From the NCBI RefSeq assembly GCF_027270315.1, contig NZ_CP114413.1, positions 3,038,001 to 3,102,000 of the forward strand: DNA of 64,000 bases. The letters run 5' to 3'. Source of the stretch: Streptomyces cinnabarinus. GTDB taxonomy: Bacteria; Actinomycetota; Actinomycetes; Streptomycetales; Streptomycetaceae. The position numbers were made by a program, and so were the translations under genes. Position 1 is the stretch's first letter, and every line of letters starts with the position of its first letter. Below the pieces are notes generated by a model, which was not told where the DNA came from, did not search any database, and saw only the letters and a list, made by a program, of their open reading frames with translations. This document shows positions 43,439-51,884 of the stretch, piece by piece.

Positions 43439-44185
43439 TTACTTTTCCACGTACCGAAGCGAACGCAGCCCGCGCTCCAGATGCCAGTGCAGGTAGGCGG
43501 AGACCAGTCCGCTGCCCTCCCGGACGTACCGCGGCTCGCAGGCGTCCGCAGTGCCCCAGTCTCCCGTAAGCAGCGCACCGAGCAGTTCCAGGGTCTGCGG
43601 CGAGGGTACGACGCTACCGGCCACCCGGCAGTCGACGCATACGGAGCCCCCGGAGGCGACCGAGAAGAAACGGTTGGGTCCGGGCATCCCGCACTTCGCA
43701 CAGTCGCCGAAGCTGGGGGCGTAGCCGTTGACGGCGAGCGACCGCAGCAGGAAGGCGTCGAGAACAAGGTGCGGGGCGTGCTCACCGCGGGCGAGCGTCC
43801 GCAGCGCCCCGACGAGCAGCAGGTACTGCTGGACCGCCGGCTCGCCCTCGTGGTCGGTGAACCGCTCGGCGGTCTCCAGCATGGCCGTCCCGGCGGTGTA
43901 CCGCGCGTAGTCGCTGACGATGCCCCCGCCGTACGGCGCGATGGTCTCGCTCTGCGTGCACAGCGGCAGCCCCCGCCCGATGAGCTCGCTGCCCCGCGCG
44001 AAGAACTGCACGTCCACGTGGGAGAACGGCTCCAGCCGGGCCCCGAACTTCGACTTGGTCCGCCGCACCCCCCGGGCCACCGCCCGCACGCGCCCGTGTC
44101 CACGAGTGAGCAACGTGATGATGCGGTCGGCTTCGCCGAGCTTCTGGGTGCGAAGAACGATGCCGTCATCCCGGAAGAGACTCAT
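43439..44185 (-). CDS. recO: DNA repair protein RecO
   Basis: 248 aa from ATG 44185. An OB-fold N-terminus (MSLFRDDGIVLRTQKLGEAD...GHGRVRAVARGVRRTKSKFGARLEPFS) is followed by a helical domain and a C-terminal four-Cys zinc site (CAKCGMPGP...CVDC). It mediates RecF-pathway recombination by loading RecA. The start codon overlaps the stop of a 43-codon reading frame that repeats the recO N-terminus, so its expression may now depend on translational coupling to that stub. Confidence 0.95.
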   Translation of the reverse strand: MSLFRDDGIVLRTQKLGEADRIITLLTRGHGRVRAVARGVRRTKSKFGARLEPFSHVDVQFFARGSELIGRGLPLCTQSETIAPYGGGIVSDYARYTAGTAMLETAERFTDHEGEPAVQQYLLLVGALRTLARGEHAPHLVLDAFLLRSLAVNGYAPSFGDCAKCGMPGPNRFFSVASGGSVCVDCRVAGSVVPSPQTLELLGALLTGDWGTADACEPRYVREGSGLVSAYLHWHLERGLRSLRYVEK

Positions 44186-44313
44186 CGCGCGCCGCCACGG
44201 GGTTGCGGCCGGGGGACCGGGGGTTGGCCCCCGGATGAGCACACCATGATGCGGTCCGCTTCACCCAGCTTCTGGGTGCGCAGGACGATGCCGTCGTCGC
44301 GGAACAGGCTCAT
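44182..44313 (-). pseudogene. Truncated duplicate of the recO 5' end
   Basis: ATG 44313 opens 43 codons ending in TGA at 44184-44182, overlapping the recO start as ATGA. Its first 22 residues equal those of RecO (MSLFRDDGIVLRTQKL...), yet the DNA differs by nine synonymous changes and no amino-acid change. The last 21 codons are unrelated and very G/C-rich. This is probably the remnant of the native recO start left beside an incoming, diverged recO allele, or an old tandem duplication. It begins 4 nt after the DUF1266 stop. Confidence 0.8.
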
Positions 44314-44317
44314 GGGG

Positions 44318-44950
44318 TCATTCTCTCGTACCGCGGGGGCGGTCGGGGCTGCTGATGGCGGTCCAGGGGGCCTGGTTCCAGGGGCTGGTGCGGTTGGCCG
44401 GGTCCAGCAGGGAGCGCAGATGGGCGTCGGCCGTCGCCTGCGGCGCGGGGAAGTCGGCGTCGGGGGTGCCGCGCAGCGTGTCCTGCCAGACCTGGCGGCC
44501 CAGCAGGTAGTGGTCGGCGTACTCGTGCCAGGAGGCGTACGTCCGCACCACCGACGGCACGATGTTCTTCAGCGCGGTCCAGGTGTCGCCCTCGTCGAGC
44601 AGCCCGCAGGCGAACCCCCGGCGCGAGATGTCGACGTACAGCGCCGCGTCCCAGGCGAGCGGCGAGACCCCGGTGAGCCGTTGCGCCCGGGCCCGGTAGC
44701 CGGTGCGGGACAGGTCGTCCAGGCGGTCGACGAGGGCCGCCCGGGAGCTGATCCCCCACTGCTCGGTCAGCCAGTGCCGGGCGCTGTCGTCGTCGATCCG
44801 AACGAACGGGTACAAAGTACTCCGTGAGGCGCTCTTGTCACGGCTCACCGGCGCGCTCAGGGACACCATCCACAACTGGTGCGCGGTGAGCGGCACGGGA
44901 TAACGGCGGGCCGCCTTCGGGCCCCTCTTCCTCCAACTCCACAAACCCAT
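44318..44950 (-). CDS. DUF1266-like protein
   Basis: 210 aa, no membrane segment. LTEQWGISSRAALVDRLDDL...SPLAWDAALYVDISRRGFACGLLDEGDTWTAL...SWHEYADHYLLGRQVW resembles DUF1266, a family of unknown function. It is directly upstream of the recO stub in the same direction, so it may be in the recO-uppS transcript. Confidence 0.78.
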   Translation of the reverse strand: MGLWSWRKRGPKAARRYPVPLTAHQLWMVSLSAPVSRDKSASRSTLYPFVRIDDDSARHWLTEQWGISSRAALVDRLDDLSRTGYRARAQRLTGVSPLAWDAALYVDISRRGFACGLLDEGDTWTALKNIVPSVVRTYASWHEYADHYLLGRQVWQDTLRGTPDADFPAPQATADAHLRSLLDPANRTSPWNQAPWTAISSPDRPRGTRE

Positions 44951-44974
44951 GCCGCCGCACCCTAACGCCCGGCG

Positions 44975-45187
44975 TCAAGGAACCTCACCGCAGGTGTGCG
45001 CGGGCATCGCACCGGCCCGCTCGGCGGGCGTGGCCTGCCGGACCGACTCCGGCGCCGCGTCCCACTCGCGCCCGCCGCCGTACGGTCTGAGCTGGACGTA
45101 CGGGCCCTCATGGCCCATGACCACGCCGATCCGTCCGGACCGGGTGTCGACGACGTGGGAACCGACGGGTGGCTTCACGGCAGTCAT
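44975..45187 (-). CDS. Small conserved protein with a beta-barrel-like core
   Basis: 70 aa from ATG 45187 (GGAAGGA directly before). VGSHVVDTRSGRIGVVMGHEGPYVQLRPYGGGREWDAAPESVR looks like a small beta-barrel domain and recurs, as I remember it, in many streptomycetes. The function is unknown. It lies 24 bp upstream of the DUF1266 gene. Confidence 0.72.
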   Translation of the reverse strand: MTAVKPPVGSHVVDTRSGRIGVVMGHEGPYVQLRPYGGGREWDAAPESVRQATPAERAGAMPAHTCGEVP

Positions 45188-45295
45188 TCCTTCCCCGCTG
45201 CGCACGCTGCTTTCCGTCCCGTCTGTTCCCCCGGCCTCCCCTGTTTCACTCTTCGTGTCCCTCCGACGACACTGCGCGCCTACACTCCGGAAGGA

Positions 45296-46279
45296 TCACT
45301 CGGCACTGCTGGCCTCCCACAGGTCGTCGAAGCGCTCGACGCGCTCCAGGACATGGTCCGCGGTCATCTTCAGCGTGGTCTTCGTGGGCGCGGCCCGGAC
45401 ATCGGGCTCGATCTCGTAGCACAGCTCGCCGTCGAAGATGATGAAGTCGTTCACCGAGGTCACCGGCGCGCTGTCGAGTTCCGACTGGTCCACGATCCGC
45501 GCGTCGATGCCGTACCTGCGCTGTCTCTCGCACAGCTTGCGCAGGGCCTCGGTGATCTCGTCCGGGGAGTCGACCAGGAACAGCCGCCGGATCTCCACGC
45601 CCCGTTTGCGGATCGCGTCGCCCTGCGCGACCAGGTACCGCTTGCCGGGGCCACTGGACCAGAAGTCCCGGTCGACGGAGGTGCTGGTGGCGTAGAGCGT
45701 CTTCTTGGTGCACGCGGTCAGGTCGATCAGCCACTCGTGGTTCTCGCCGGGGCAGTCCGCGGTGCCGTTGCTGAGGGACTCCATCAGCAGCGCGAGGCTG
45801 GCGATCTCCTCCTGTGCGAACCGCTTCACTATCTCCGAGCCGTGCTCGCCGACCTGGGTGTACTTCCGCGCCAGCCGGGTCACCCCGTCGGAGCGCAGCA
45901 CGGACCGGTCCACCTGGCTGAACAGCTCGGTCGCCGCGTTGATCTTCGCGAAGCTCTCGTCGACCGCGGACCGCATCTCGCGGTGATGGTCGGCGAGGCT
46001 GTCCCGCATCCCGCGGATCCGCCGTTTCTGGGACTCCTCCACGGCCTCCAGCCGCTCACCGAAGTCCACCAGGTACTGCATGATCAGGACCGCGCTGCCC
46101 ACCACCACGGGCATCGTCCACTGCCACTGCTCCCCGGCGTCCGGGGTCAGGACGTTGGTGAGAAAGAACGTTCCGGTCGCCACTAAGACCGTGACCAGTG
46201 TCTTCCTGAACAGTCTCGACCGGCGTTCGTCCTGCGGCGGTGGTGCTGTCCTGACGTCTCCTGTCGTCGCTCCGTTCAT
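45296..46279 (-). CDS. Membrane protein with degenerate PLD-like region (last gene of the SCO2521-2525-type cluster)
   Basis: 327 aa from ATG 46279 (GGGGGAGA upstream). Two membrane helices (about residues 27-45 and 52-68) are followed by a coiled-coil-like stretch (ERLEAVEESQKRRIRGMRDSLADHHREMRSAVDESF). The C-terminal alpha/beta domain (TLYATSTSVDRDFW...GVEIRRLFLVDS...RYGIDARIVDQSE...FIIFDGELCYEIEP) is reminiscent of phospholipase D-like folds without an HxK motif, so probably not catalytic. It is the only membrane component of the cluster and could anchor the others. The role is unknown. Confidence 0.78.
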   Translation of the reverse strand: MNGATTGDVRTAPPPQDERRSRLFRKTLVTVLVATGTFFLTNVLTPDAGEQWQWTMPVVVGSAVLIMQYLVDFGERLEAVEESQKRRIRGMRDSLADHHREMRSAVDESFAKINAATELFSQVDRSVLRSDGVTRLARKYTQVGEHGSEIVKRFAQEEIASLALLMESLSNGTADCPGENHEWLIDLTACTKKTLYATSTSVDRDFWSSGPGKRYLVAQGDAIRKRGVEIRRLFLVDSPDEITEALRKLCERQRRYGIDARIVDQSELDSAPVTSVNDFIIFDGELCYEIEPDVRAAPTKTTLKMTADHVLERVERFDDLWEASSAE

Positions 46280-46313
46280 GTCTCCCCCGTCGGGTGTGTC
46301 GTTCGGCCGCCCC

Positions 46314-47282
46314 TCAGCGCGTACTCAGCGCCTGGTGCAGCAACGGAATGGTCTGGACGGCCAGTTGGTCGCGGATCCGCTGGACCAGGCTCCGCCACTG
46401 GCGGGTGAACCCCGGCTCCTGTTCCAGCTCGTCCCAGAGATGACCGAGTGAGCGGTCCACATGGGCGCGCGGCATCCACAGATGCAGCAGATGGTCGACG
46501 GCCGGGCGCAGCGCGAGCACGGCCGAGGGCCCGTCCGCGGCGCCGAGCCGGCTGGTGTCCAGCATGTGCACGACGGTCGTGAGCAGCCAGTCGTGCAGTG
46601 CGAGGTCCTCGCACAGGCTCGCCGCCGCGGCCGCCGGGATGTCCTCCGGCAGCCGTAGCTCCATGGTGCGCAGGCCGTCCTCGGCGAGTGTGAAACGGGT
46701 CAGCGCCGGGCCCGCGCCGGCCGGGGCCCTGCGCGCGGTCCACCGCAGCTGCGTACGGCGGGACTTGAAGGGCGCCTTGTGGTCGAGCAGGGCATGGCGC
46801 AGCAGTTGGGCGAGCAGTCCCTCCGCGATCATCCCGAGGTCCAGCTCACCGCGCCCGGCGCCGCGCAACACGCCCTGTGCGATGGCCTGTTCGGGCAGCT
46901 TCCCGAACGGTTCGACGAGCCCGGGGCGGACCAGGTACTGCCCCCAGGGCCGCCGTAGATCGGGCCCGGCGGCGGGGGCGCTGAACCAGGCGGTGGCCTG
47001 GAGCACCCGGCCCTCGGTGAGCGCGGCGCGGGCGGCGACGGTGCCGACGGCCCGGACCCGGGCGCCGTTGGCGGTGGGCAGCCGGCAGTCCACGCCGGTC
47101 AGCACCTCCGGCGAGCGGACGTAGAGGTTGGGCCGCTCGGAGACCCGGACGTGTTCGTCGGCGCGCAGCCTGAGCAGTTGGGCGGCGGCCCGGCCGTCCA
47201 GTGCCTGGAAGGACGGCAGCAGACAGGTGCGCACCTCGCCGCAGACGAGGACCGGACGCGCCGACTGTCCGGGGGCCGGCAT
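46314..47282 (-). CDS. SCO2521-family protein of unknown function
   Basis: 322 aa from ATG 47282, one base after the stop of the preceding cluster gene. It starts MPAPGQSARPVLVCGEVRTCLLPSFQALDG; there is no signal peptide or membrane helix. The C-terminal half is helical (LHDWLLTTVVHMLDTSRLG...LWDELEQEPGFTRQWRSLVQRI). I recognise it by context and sequence as the family named after S. coelicolor SCO2521; no activity is known. Confidence 0.82.
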   Translation of the reverse strand: MPAPGQSARPVLVCGEVRTCLLPSFQALDGRAAAQLLRLRADEHVRVSERPNLYVRSPEVLTGVDCRLPTANGARVRAVGTVAARAALTEGRVLQATAWFSAPAAGPDLRRPWGQYLVRPGLVEPFGKLPEQAIAQGVLRGAGRGELDLGMIAEGLLAQLLRHALLDHKAPFKSRRTQLRWTARRAPAGAGPALTRFTLAEDGLRTMELRLPEDIPAAAAASLCEDLALHDWLLTTVVHMLDTSRLGAADGPSAVLALRPAVDHLLHLWMPRAHVDRSLGHLWDELEQEPGFTRQWRSLVQRIRDQLAVQTIPLLHQALSTR

Positions 47283-47283
47283 C

Positions 47284-48264
47284 TCAACTCCCTTCGGCGG
47301 GCGGCTCGGCGGGCTCCTCGTAGAAGACGTAGGAGGCGCGCTGGGCGACCACGGCGGGGACCTCGACCCGCTCGCCGCGGGAGCGCCGGTCGATCTGCTC
47401 CAGGGCGTCGGTGTCCACGTCTATCTGGTCCAGGATCAGCCGTACGGCGTCCTCGACGGCGAGGAAGCGGTTGGGCATCAGGGTGCAGGTGCGGTACGCG
47501 CTGAACGGGTCGGCGTCCGGGTTGAGCTGGAGCAGCGGCGGCAGCCGGTCCCAGTCGTGCGGGAAGCCGTCGCCGTCCCAGGGCTTCGCGGTGAGCACGG
47601 GTTCGCCGAGGTGGCGCAGCAGACCGAGCCGGGCCAACTGCCATACGGCGGCCAGGAAGGGGCAGGACCACAGGCGCCGGCCGTCCTTGTCGGTCCACAG
47701 CTCGACGTCCATGAAGACGGAGTGGTTGCGGGCGGCGGTCTCCTGGGGCGGCTGCCAGGCGGTGACCTCGGAGAGCGCGGCGCCCCGGCCGGGGCTGCGC
47801 TGGCCGTTGGCGAGCCAGCCGGTGCGGCTGACGGGTGGGCGGGAGCCGTAGGAGCCGGGCGGCGGGGACTCCACGAGACGGTGCATGACGGACTCGGCGA
47901 GCTCGATCCGGTCGGCGACGGCGCAGCCGGACTCGCGGGCCAGGTAGTCGATGGTGAGCCCGGCCTCCTCGGCCTCCTTCAGGATCAGGGGCACGAGTTC
48001 GGCCGGGGTGGAGAAACGGCTGAAGTAGTCGTCGACGAGGAAGCAGGTGCTGATCCGGGTCCGTCCCGGGCCCGCGCGCCGGGCGGCGGAGGCACGGGCG
48101 GCCTCCACCCAGATCCGCACCTCGGCGAAGTGCTCGCCGAGCCGCTTGGGCCCGTCCTCGAAGTCCTCCATGTAGAGGTGGCCCAGCTCCAGCGAGAGAT
48201 GGGACAGCGGCACCGACTGGGTGCGTGGCTCGGCGCTGGTCTCCCGGAAGACGGCCTCGCTCAT
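47284..48264 (-). CDS. SCO2522-family protein of unknown function
   Basis: 326 aa from ATG 48264, overlapping the P-loop gene's stop by ATGA. LSHLSLELGHLYMEDFEDG, ISTCFLVDDYFSRFSTPAELVPLILKEAEEAGLTIDYLARESGCAVAD and LWSCPFLAAVWQLARLGLLR are distinctive. FLVDDYF...AELVPLIL resembles part of an alpha/beta nucleotide- or nuclease-like fold, but no catalytic motif is certain. Named from S. coelicolor SCO2522 by recall; function unknown. Confidence 0.82.
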   Translation of the reverse strand: MSEAVFRETSAEPRTQSVPLSHLSLELGHLYMEDFEDGPKRLGEHFAEVRIWVEAARASAARRAGPGRTRISTCFLVDDYFSRFSTPAELVPLILKEAEEAGLTIDYLARESGCAVADRIELAESVMHRLVESPPPGSYGSRPPVSRTGWLANGQRSPGRGAALSEVTAWQPPQETAARNHSVFMDVELWTDKDGRRLWSCPFLAAVWQLARLGLLRHLGEPVLTAKPWDGDGFPHDWDRLPPLLQLNPDADPFSAYRTCTLMPNRFLAVEDAVRLILDQIDVDTDALEQIDRRSRGERVEVPAVVAQRASYVFYEEPAEPPAEGS

Positions 48265-49178
48265 GCCTGCTCCCAGTACTTGTCATCGGTGAGCCGGCCG
48301 GCCAGGTCGCTGAGCGCCTGCCAGGTCTCCATGTTGGCGATCTGGCTGTCGAGCACGTCCTCGTCGGTGATCAGCTGCTCCCGCCACTGGAGCACCGGTT
48401 CCAGCGGCACGGCGCCCAGGACCTGGCTGTAGCCGATGCCGTGGGAGGAGGCGAGCTGCTTCAGATCGCGGTCGCACTCGCGCATCCACGCCGACTGGGT
48501 GGCTGAGACCTGCGACCACAGCTGGGACTTGGGGTCGGGTACGGCGGCCCGGACGAAGCGGATCGCGCCGCGCAGGGCGTCCTCGTCGTGGCCGCGGGCG
48601 ACTCCGCCGGCGACGATCCCGCGCTTGCCGAAGACCAGCCCCGCGGCGGCGGCCACATGCTGCCGGGTCCAGCGGTGGAAGATCAGCCAGCGGGCGTCCA
48701 CGCCGCGCATCTCGGGCAGCGAGGTGGCCTCCAGCACCATGTCGACGGCGTAGGAGCGGCCCGCGCTGAGGTCGACGATGATCAGGTCGAACTCGGAGTT
48801 GAGCCGCAGCAGCAGGTCCACGCAGCGGCGGAGGTTGTCGTCGTCGGTGGCGAACTCGCCGCCGCTGAGGTCGCCGGGCATCAGCACCAGCCGGCCGGAG
48901 CCGGGCGGCCGGTTGCGCAGCACGCGGTGCTCGGTGTCCGACCAGACGTCGACCCGGACCGGCTCGCCGACCTCGCCGATGAGGTAGGAGTGCAGCCCGC
49001 GGTCCTCGGCGGCCTGGCGGGCGTCGGGCACGTCGAAGACGGCGGTGGCGGTGGGCGAGCCGAAGTCGAAGTCCAGATAGCAGACGTCGTCCCCGGCCAG
49101 CGAGCGGTGATAGGCCAGGTTGGCGCTGGTGACGGAACGGCCCGTGCCTCCCTTGTCGGAGGCCGCGAAGATCAGCAC
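48261..49178 (-). CDS. SCO2523-family ParA/MinD-like protein with variant P-loop
   Basis: 305 aa from GTG 49178. It starts MLIFAASDKGGTGRSVTSANLAYHRS. The deviant Walker A of ParA/MinD/ArsA ATPases is KGGxGKT; here it is KGGTGRS, keeping the signature Lys but replacing the catalytic P-loop Lys with Arg. The switch regions look retained: VCYLDFDFGSPTA and FDLIIVDLSAGRSYAVD. It may bind nucleotide but hydrolyse it slowly or not at all. It is the central gene of the cluster, 4 bp after the large helical protein gene and overlapping the next gene. Confidence 0.88.
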   Translation of the reverse strand: MLIFAASDKGGTGRSVTSANLAYHRSLAGDDVCYLDFDFGSPTATAVFDVPDARQAAEDRGLHSYLIGEVGEPVRVDVWSDTEHRVLRNRPPGSGRLVLMPGDLSGGEFATDDDNLRRCVDLLLRLNSEFDLIIVDLSAGRSYAVDMVLEATSLPEMRGVDARWLIFHRWTRQHVAAAAGLVFGKRGIVAGGVARGHDEDALRGAIRFVRAAVPDPKSQLWSQVSATQSAWMRECDRDLKQLASSHGIGYSQVLGAVPLEPVLQWREQLITDEDVLDSQIANMETWQALSDLAGRLTDDKYWEQA

Positions 49179-49182
49179 GGGG

Positions 49183-51033
49183 TCACACTCCCTGCGCCGC
49201 TGCCTCGCGCGCCCGGCCGAGGGCGTCGAGCTGTCCGAGGACGTCGAGGGCGAGCGAGTAGGAGGTGCCGGGCTGTTCGTCCACCAGGGCGCGGGCGCGG
49301 CGCAGTTTGACCTCGATGTTGCGCAGCGTCATGCCGTGCCGACCGTCGTCCTTGGGCGCGGGTTCCATCTGTTCGTTGCCGAGGAGATGGGCGGCCTCGG
49401 AGAGCAACGCCTTGGCCAGCTCGATCAGTTCGAGGCTGCGGATCGGCGGCTGCTGGTACATCTGGTGGGCCTGCACCATCACCTCGGTGACCCGCTCGGT
49501 GATGCTCCAGGAGACCGGTACGCGCCGCTTGGTGATGTCGGCCTCGGGGTAGGCGGCGTGGACGTTGTCCCACAGTCCGGCGCCTTCGCCCTCGCGGATC
49601 CGGCGGCGCCACATGTGGTCGAAGATGGACTCGGCGAGCCCGAGCAGCCGGTCGTGCGAGGCCAGGTTGCGGGAGAGCGTGCACAGTTGGACGGTCCGCT
49701 TCAGCAGCTGCGCGGAGAAGTCGGTCATGGACCAGGTCATCGGCGGCCCGATCCGCTCACTGCCCTGGAGGGGCAGCGCGACACCCACGTTGTGCAGGGT
49801 GTGGACCATGGGGTCGTCCATCGTCATCCGGCTGGTGATACGGCCGCGTTCGGCGAGCCGCTCCATGACGGTGACCGTGCGGTTGAGGTCGTCGTCGGTG
49901 GCCCGGCGGCGCATCAGGTCGTGCACGAGGATGGCCGCGACGGAGAGGGAGAAGTACTCGGATTCCAGGCGCTGTCCGGTGGTGCGCCAGGGGATGTCCT
50001 CCAGGGGCCAGCGCTCGGCGTCGAAGCGGGCGATGCGGGACCAGTACTGCTGGGTCAGTTCCCAGCGCAGGCGCAGCGCCTCGGCGAGCTTCTGCTGTTC
50101 GGAGTTGAGCAGGCCCAGGGTGAGGGTGCGGTCGGAGAACAGGTCCTGGATGCCGTCGAGGGCGACCACGGTGAAGTACAGGTACGGCACCGGGTTGGCG
50201 ACGCCCTCGGGCTGCGGTCCGACGGGGTCGTCGGTCTCGACCTCGGGGGCGTCCTTGACCAGGGACCAGGCCCAGCCGCACTCGAAGAGCTGGCTCTCGT
50301 CCTTCAGGCCCTCCTGGACGTCGATACCGAGCTGGAGGCTCTCGACGATCGCGGCCCGCAGCGGCCGGAAGCGGTCCTGGAACTTCTTCAGCACCTGCCG
50401 CTGCGACAGCCGTCCCTGGCCGAGGAGTTCGGAGAGGGTCTGGCCCTGGGGGGCCTCGGTGTCGAAGACGTTGACGGTGAAGGAACGCAGCAGGCCGACC
50501 ATGGCCGCGGTGAGCCGGGTGCTGGTGGCGGAGCGCAGCTCGGCGATGGTCTCGCGGATGTCCGTGCGCCGGGTCTTGTTCTCGTAGACCTTGAGGAAGC
50601 CGAGGGTGGCCAGGCACAGGGTGATGGACATCGAGAAGGAGTCGACGACGTCGACCTGGCGCTGCTCCTCGGTGAGTTCCTTGGTCTGGTCGCGGGAGCC
50701 GAAGTAGTAGCCCCCCGCGAAGGTGGGGCGCTTGTCCTCACCGGTATGGGCGCGCATGAACTCGGCGGCGGCCGTGACGAGGTTGGCCGGAATGTCCAGC
50801 CGTCCGCCGGCCTTCTTCAGCACTTGCTGGACGTCGTCCTGGGTGGTGTCCGGATCGTCCAGCCGGAAGGCGGGAATCTCGGTCGCCGGATAGAGCAGGC
50901 AGAGCAGCCGCTCCGCGTCGGCGACACTGCTCTCGCCGCCCCATTGGCCCCAGTTCCACCCGCCGCCCTCGAACGAGTGACGCCCCATCGCCTGCCAGAT
51001 GTCCAGCAGATGCTGGCGTGGCTTGATCTGCAT
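49183..51033 (-). CDS. SCO2524-family large helical protein
   Basis: 616 aa from ATG 51033 (GAGGGG upstream). It is mostly alpha-helical, with no membrane helices or signal. Distinctive stretches are HSFEGGGWNWGQWGGESSVADAERLLCLLYP near the N-terminus and PFSAQLL-like helices in the C-terminal half, ending in a Gln/Leu-rich region (RRARALVDEQPGTSYSLALDVLGQL). It has no recognisable enzyme motif. Being the largest cluster member, it could be a scaffold. Named from S. coelicolor SCO2524 by recall. Confidence 0.83.
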   Translation of the reverse strand: MQIKPRQHLLDIWQAMGRHSFEGGGWNWGQWGGESSVADAERLLCLLYPATEIPAFRLDDPDTTQDDVQQVLKKAGGRLDIPANLVTAAAEFMRAHTGEDKRPTFAGGYYFGSRDQTKELTEEQRQVDVVDSFSMSITLCLATLGFLKVYENKTRRTDIRETIAELRSATSTRLTAAMVGLLRSFTVNVFDTEAPQGQTLSELLGQGRLSQRQVLKKFQDRFRPLRAAIVESLQLGIDVQEGLKDESQLFECGWAWSLVKDAPEVETDDPVGPQPEGVANPVPYLYFTVVALDGIQDLFSDRTLTLGLLNSEQQKLAEALRLRWELTQQYWSRIARFDAERWPLEDIPWRTTGQRLESEYFSLSVAAILVHDLMRRRATDDDLNRTVTVMERLAERGRITSRMTMDDPMVHTLHNVGVALPLQGSERIGPPMTWSMTDFSAQLLKRTVQLCTLSRNLASHDRLLGLAESIFDHMWRRRIREGEGAGLWDNVHAAYPEADITKRRVPVSWSITERVTEVMVQAHQMYQQPPIRSLELIELAKALLSEAAHLLGNEQMEPAPKDDGRHGMTLRNIEVKLRRARALVDEQPGTSYSLALDVLGQLDALGRAREAAAQGV

Positions 51034-51092
51034 CCCATGCCCCTCACACAGGCCGCACTGCCATCGATTGAGGAAAAATCCCTCTTGTGTTG

Positions 51093-51884
51093 TCAGCCCA
51101 GCGGCGGAATACGGGAATCCGAATTCCGCCTGCCGTAGGCGACGATCATTCCGGAATACCCGTCACGCACGGCGGCGGAGGATTTCAGACGCACGGTCCT
51201 GAAGTCGCGGGTGAATCGCGAAAGGCTCGCGGAGACCTCGTCGATCCCCACATCGCAGGCCGGGAAGAATTGCTCACCCGCGTGATAACCCTTGGAATGC
51301 TCCATGAAGGCCGCGGCGAAGGGCGCGCCCGGGGCCAGGGCCCGCAGGAAGCACTCCACGCCCCGGTCGAACTCCGTGTGCGAGGAGGTCATCGACTCGG
51401 CGACGAAGAACATGGTCCCCATCGACCAGCGGCCCTCGTGCTGGACGAGGTCGAAGAGGTTGCCCGCCTCGACGCCGACGACGTCACGGAACCGGGCCCG
51501 CGGGTCCATGTCCAGGGCGCCGTAGGCCTCGTTCTTGCACAGCACACGCCAGAACTGGTCCCAGTTGCCGTCGTAGGCGGCGACCTGGGACCTCAGATAG
51601 CGGACATTGGCGGAGGAGTGCTCGAAAAGGGTGATCTCGTCGCACCAGGGCAGCATCGCGAGTGCGGGGTAGAGGTTCGCGCCGGCCCCGACGTCGATGC
51701 CCGTGACCGGACGGCCGCCACGCCTCGGGAAATGATCGCCGAAATGATCCCTGATGATGGACAGGATCTCCGCGTCCTCTGCCTGTAAGTCGCGGTAATT
51801 ATGATCTACGTAGGCGATCGGGTCGAATGCTGCCCAGGTGACGTCCGCATTCAACTGGGCATCCCCCGAGGATCTCAAGGTCAT
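51093..51884 (-). CDS. SCO2525-family SAM-dependent methyltransferase
   Basis: 263 aa from ATG 51884. The Rossmann-fold methyltransferase has motif I VTGIDVGAGANLYPALAMLPWCDEITLFEHSSANVRYL, followed by GTMFFVAESMTSSHTEFDRGVECFLRALAPGAPFAAAFMEHSKGY, which resembles the NNMT/PNMT/TEMT group of small-molecule N/S-methyltransferases. It is the first gene of the six-gene cluster; the promoter must lie in the 251-bp spacer upstream. The substrate is unknown and may be the key to the system. Confidence 0.86.
   Translation of the reverse strand: MTLRSSGDAQLNADVTWAAFDPIAYVDHNYRDLQAEDAEILSIIRDHFGDHFPRRGGRPVTGIDVGAGANLYPALAMLPWCDEITLFEHSSANVRYLRSQVAAYDGNWDQFWRVLCKNEAYGALDMDPRARFRDVVGVEAGNLFDLVQHEGRWSMGTMFFVAESMTSSHTEFDRGVECFLRALAPGAPFAAAFMEHSKGYHAGEQFFPACDVGIDEVSASLSRFTRDFRTVRLKSSAAVRDGYSGMIVAYGRRNSDSRIPPLG

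Noticed and set aside
43920..44249. Forward-strand frame sharing a peptide with another forward frame nearby
   Set aside because: The shared peptide is the antisense of the duplicated recO start, not a coding repeat.
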